DNA of 64,000 nucleotides from Pseudomonas sp. St316. GTDB taxonomy: Bacteria > Pseudomonadota > Gammaproteobacteria > Pseudomonadales > Pseudomonadaceae. The notes beneath the pieces were generated by a model that did not search any database, was not told where the DNA came from, and was given only the letters and a program-made list of their open reading frames with translations. Position numbers and translations under genes: made by a program. Location: the NCBI RefSeq assembly GCF_018325905.1, contig NZ_AP021901.1, positions 4,030,001-4,094,000 on the forward strand, read 5' to 3'. Numbering within the stretch: the first letter of the stretch is position 1; every line of letters starts with the position of its first letter. This document shows positions 63,332 through 64,000 of the stretch, one piece after another.

Positions 63332-64000
63332 AACTCTCCAGCCATCTTGGCTCTAAAAAGCGCTATTAACGGGGCGTCGCGTAATGGCTACCTATACATG
63401 GTTTGAAAGTATCACGAGCTTAGTGGGCTCAATCATGCAGCCGCGTGCTAGGCACTATGAATAAAAGTACGCAATACAAGAAATCACCGCGCATCGATGG
63501 CTCATCAATACAGTGATTTAGTGCCCGCTCAACTACGAACGAGCATGACTCACAACTAAGCAACATGCTTGAGACGATTACCGTTACCGATTCAGGGCTT
63601 TGCATTTTTTCTTTTGGAAAAACCTACCAACCCACAACCGGGATGTGGGTATTACTTTTCGGCCAGCGGCTAATTTTTTCAAATGGCCTCTTGCCCCTAC
63701 AGACCTGAAGAACGGGTTTAGAGGCAGCTTCAGCAGGAAGCCGCCGGAACGGAAACAGAGGTTGTGGTCTCTCTGTCGACGCAGCCCAACAAGCCTTGAC
63801 CAAACAAGCTTTCACGTCCGTTAAGCACTTGGCCGATGTCCTCTACAAGGTCTCGCCCATCGCCTGTCCCAGACCGAGTCACTCGAATCGGCGACCAACG
63901 CAACCTGCGGCGGTTTTTCCGCCGGCCATATAGCGAGGCTGAGCTGATGCAGGCGGACCGAATACTTCCATGTACGGGACTCGATGATCAATGGTCATCG
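63332..64000. other. 669-bp terminal region, no gene recognised
   Basis: A+T-richer than the rest. Short frames (for example plus 63600-63824) have no ribosome site or family features. The stretch may be intergenic or hold debris of a gene extending beyond the window. Confidence 0.4.

Noticed and set aside
1..64000. CRISPR arrays, phage structural genes, restriction-modification or known defence islands
   Set aside because: No regularly spaced repeats, and no cas, capsid, methylase or nuclease motifs were seen among the supported genes.

Overview
The window reads as a chromosomal accessory region of a Pseudomonas, most likely of the P. fluorescens group. The evidence is the G+C-rich coding sequence, the family composition (LysR and DeoR regulators, an enhancer-binding protein, quaternary-amine-type ABC importer, SSS symporter), a Pseudomonas-type IS2-group insertion sequence and a perfect hairpin repeat of the type common between P. 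fluorescens genes. No rRNA, complete tRNA, CRISPR array or replication origin was seen. The assignment is an inference from the sequence alone.

Layout. (1) 1-5.1 kb: the start of a GAF-type sigma-54 activator, divergent from a sigma-54 promoter that drives an inositol-dehydrogenase-like oxidoreductase, a sugar isomerase/epimerase and a sugar-binding protein; then an EamA exporter and an SDR on the minus strand. (2) 5.1-7.4 kb: a LysR gene cut by a complete IS3-family (IS2-group) element with a 5-bp target duplication. (3) 7.5-14 kb: a seven-gene minus-strand operon of a membrane desaturase/hydroxylase, a complete osmoprotectant-type ABC importer, a flavin monooxygenase and a second binding protein. 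(4) 14.1-23.3 kb: a possible small secreted protein, a small unknown protein with a 976-residue DUF4132-type protein, and a periplasmic binding protein translationally coupled to a hybrid sensor with two kinase modules. (5) 23.3-33 kb: mosaic of small redox and stress enzymes (quinone reductases, DJ-1-like, GST, SDR, amidohydrolase) each next to a LysR or MmyB-type regulator.

(6) 33.6-39.9 kb: three co-directional genes of unknown purpose, a frameshifted class-3 lipase, a pentapeptide-repeat protein and a 1059-residue protein with a hydrophobic centre and NHL-like C-terminus. (7) 40-41.4 kb: decayed gene fragments. (8) 41.5-50 kb: an eight-gene catabolic operon (DHDPS-family aldolase, iron alcohol dehydrogenase, DUF1537 sugar-acid kinase, PdxA2-type dehydrogenase, sodium symporter, Asp-box sialidase-like protein, SDR, DeoR regulator) preceded by three copies of an inverted-repeat operator. 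(9) 50.4-59 kb: an internally deleted group II intron placed directly after a terminator, two diverged direct repeats each carrying the 3' end of a tRNA-Gly, and between them a multicopper oxidase / small unknown / tyrosinase / DUF2182 gene group. (10) 59.6-62.8 kb: a PQQ-type sugar dehydrogenase and a membrane-anchored catalase-like peroxidase coupled to cytochrome b561. The last 1.2 kb contains only a decayed iron-sulfur subunit gene.

Most promising as undescribed biology: the lipase/pentapeptide/NHL trio, the copper-oxidase pair on the island-like segment, the DeoR sugar-acid operon with an intracellular sialidase-like protein, the desaturase-importer-monooxygenase operon, and the binding-protein/dual-kinase sensor.
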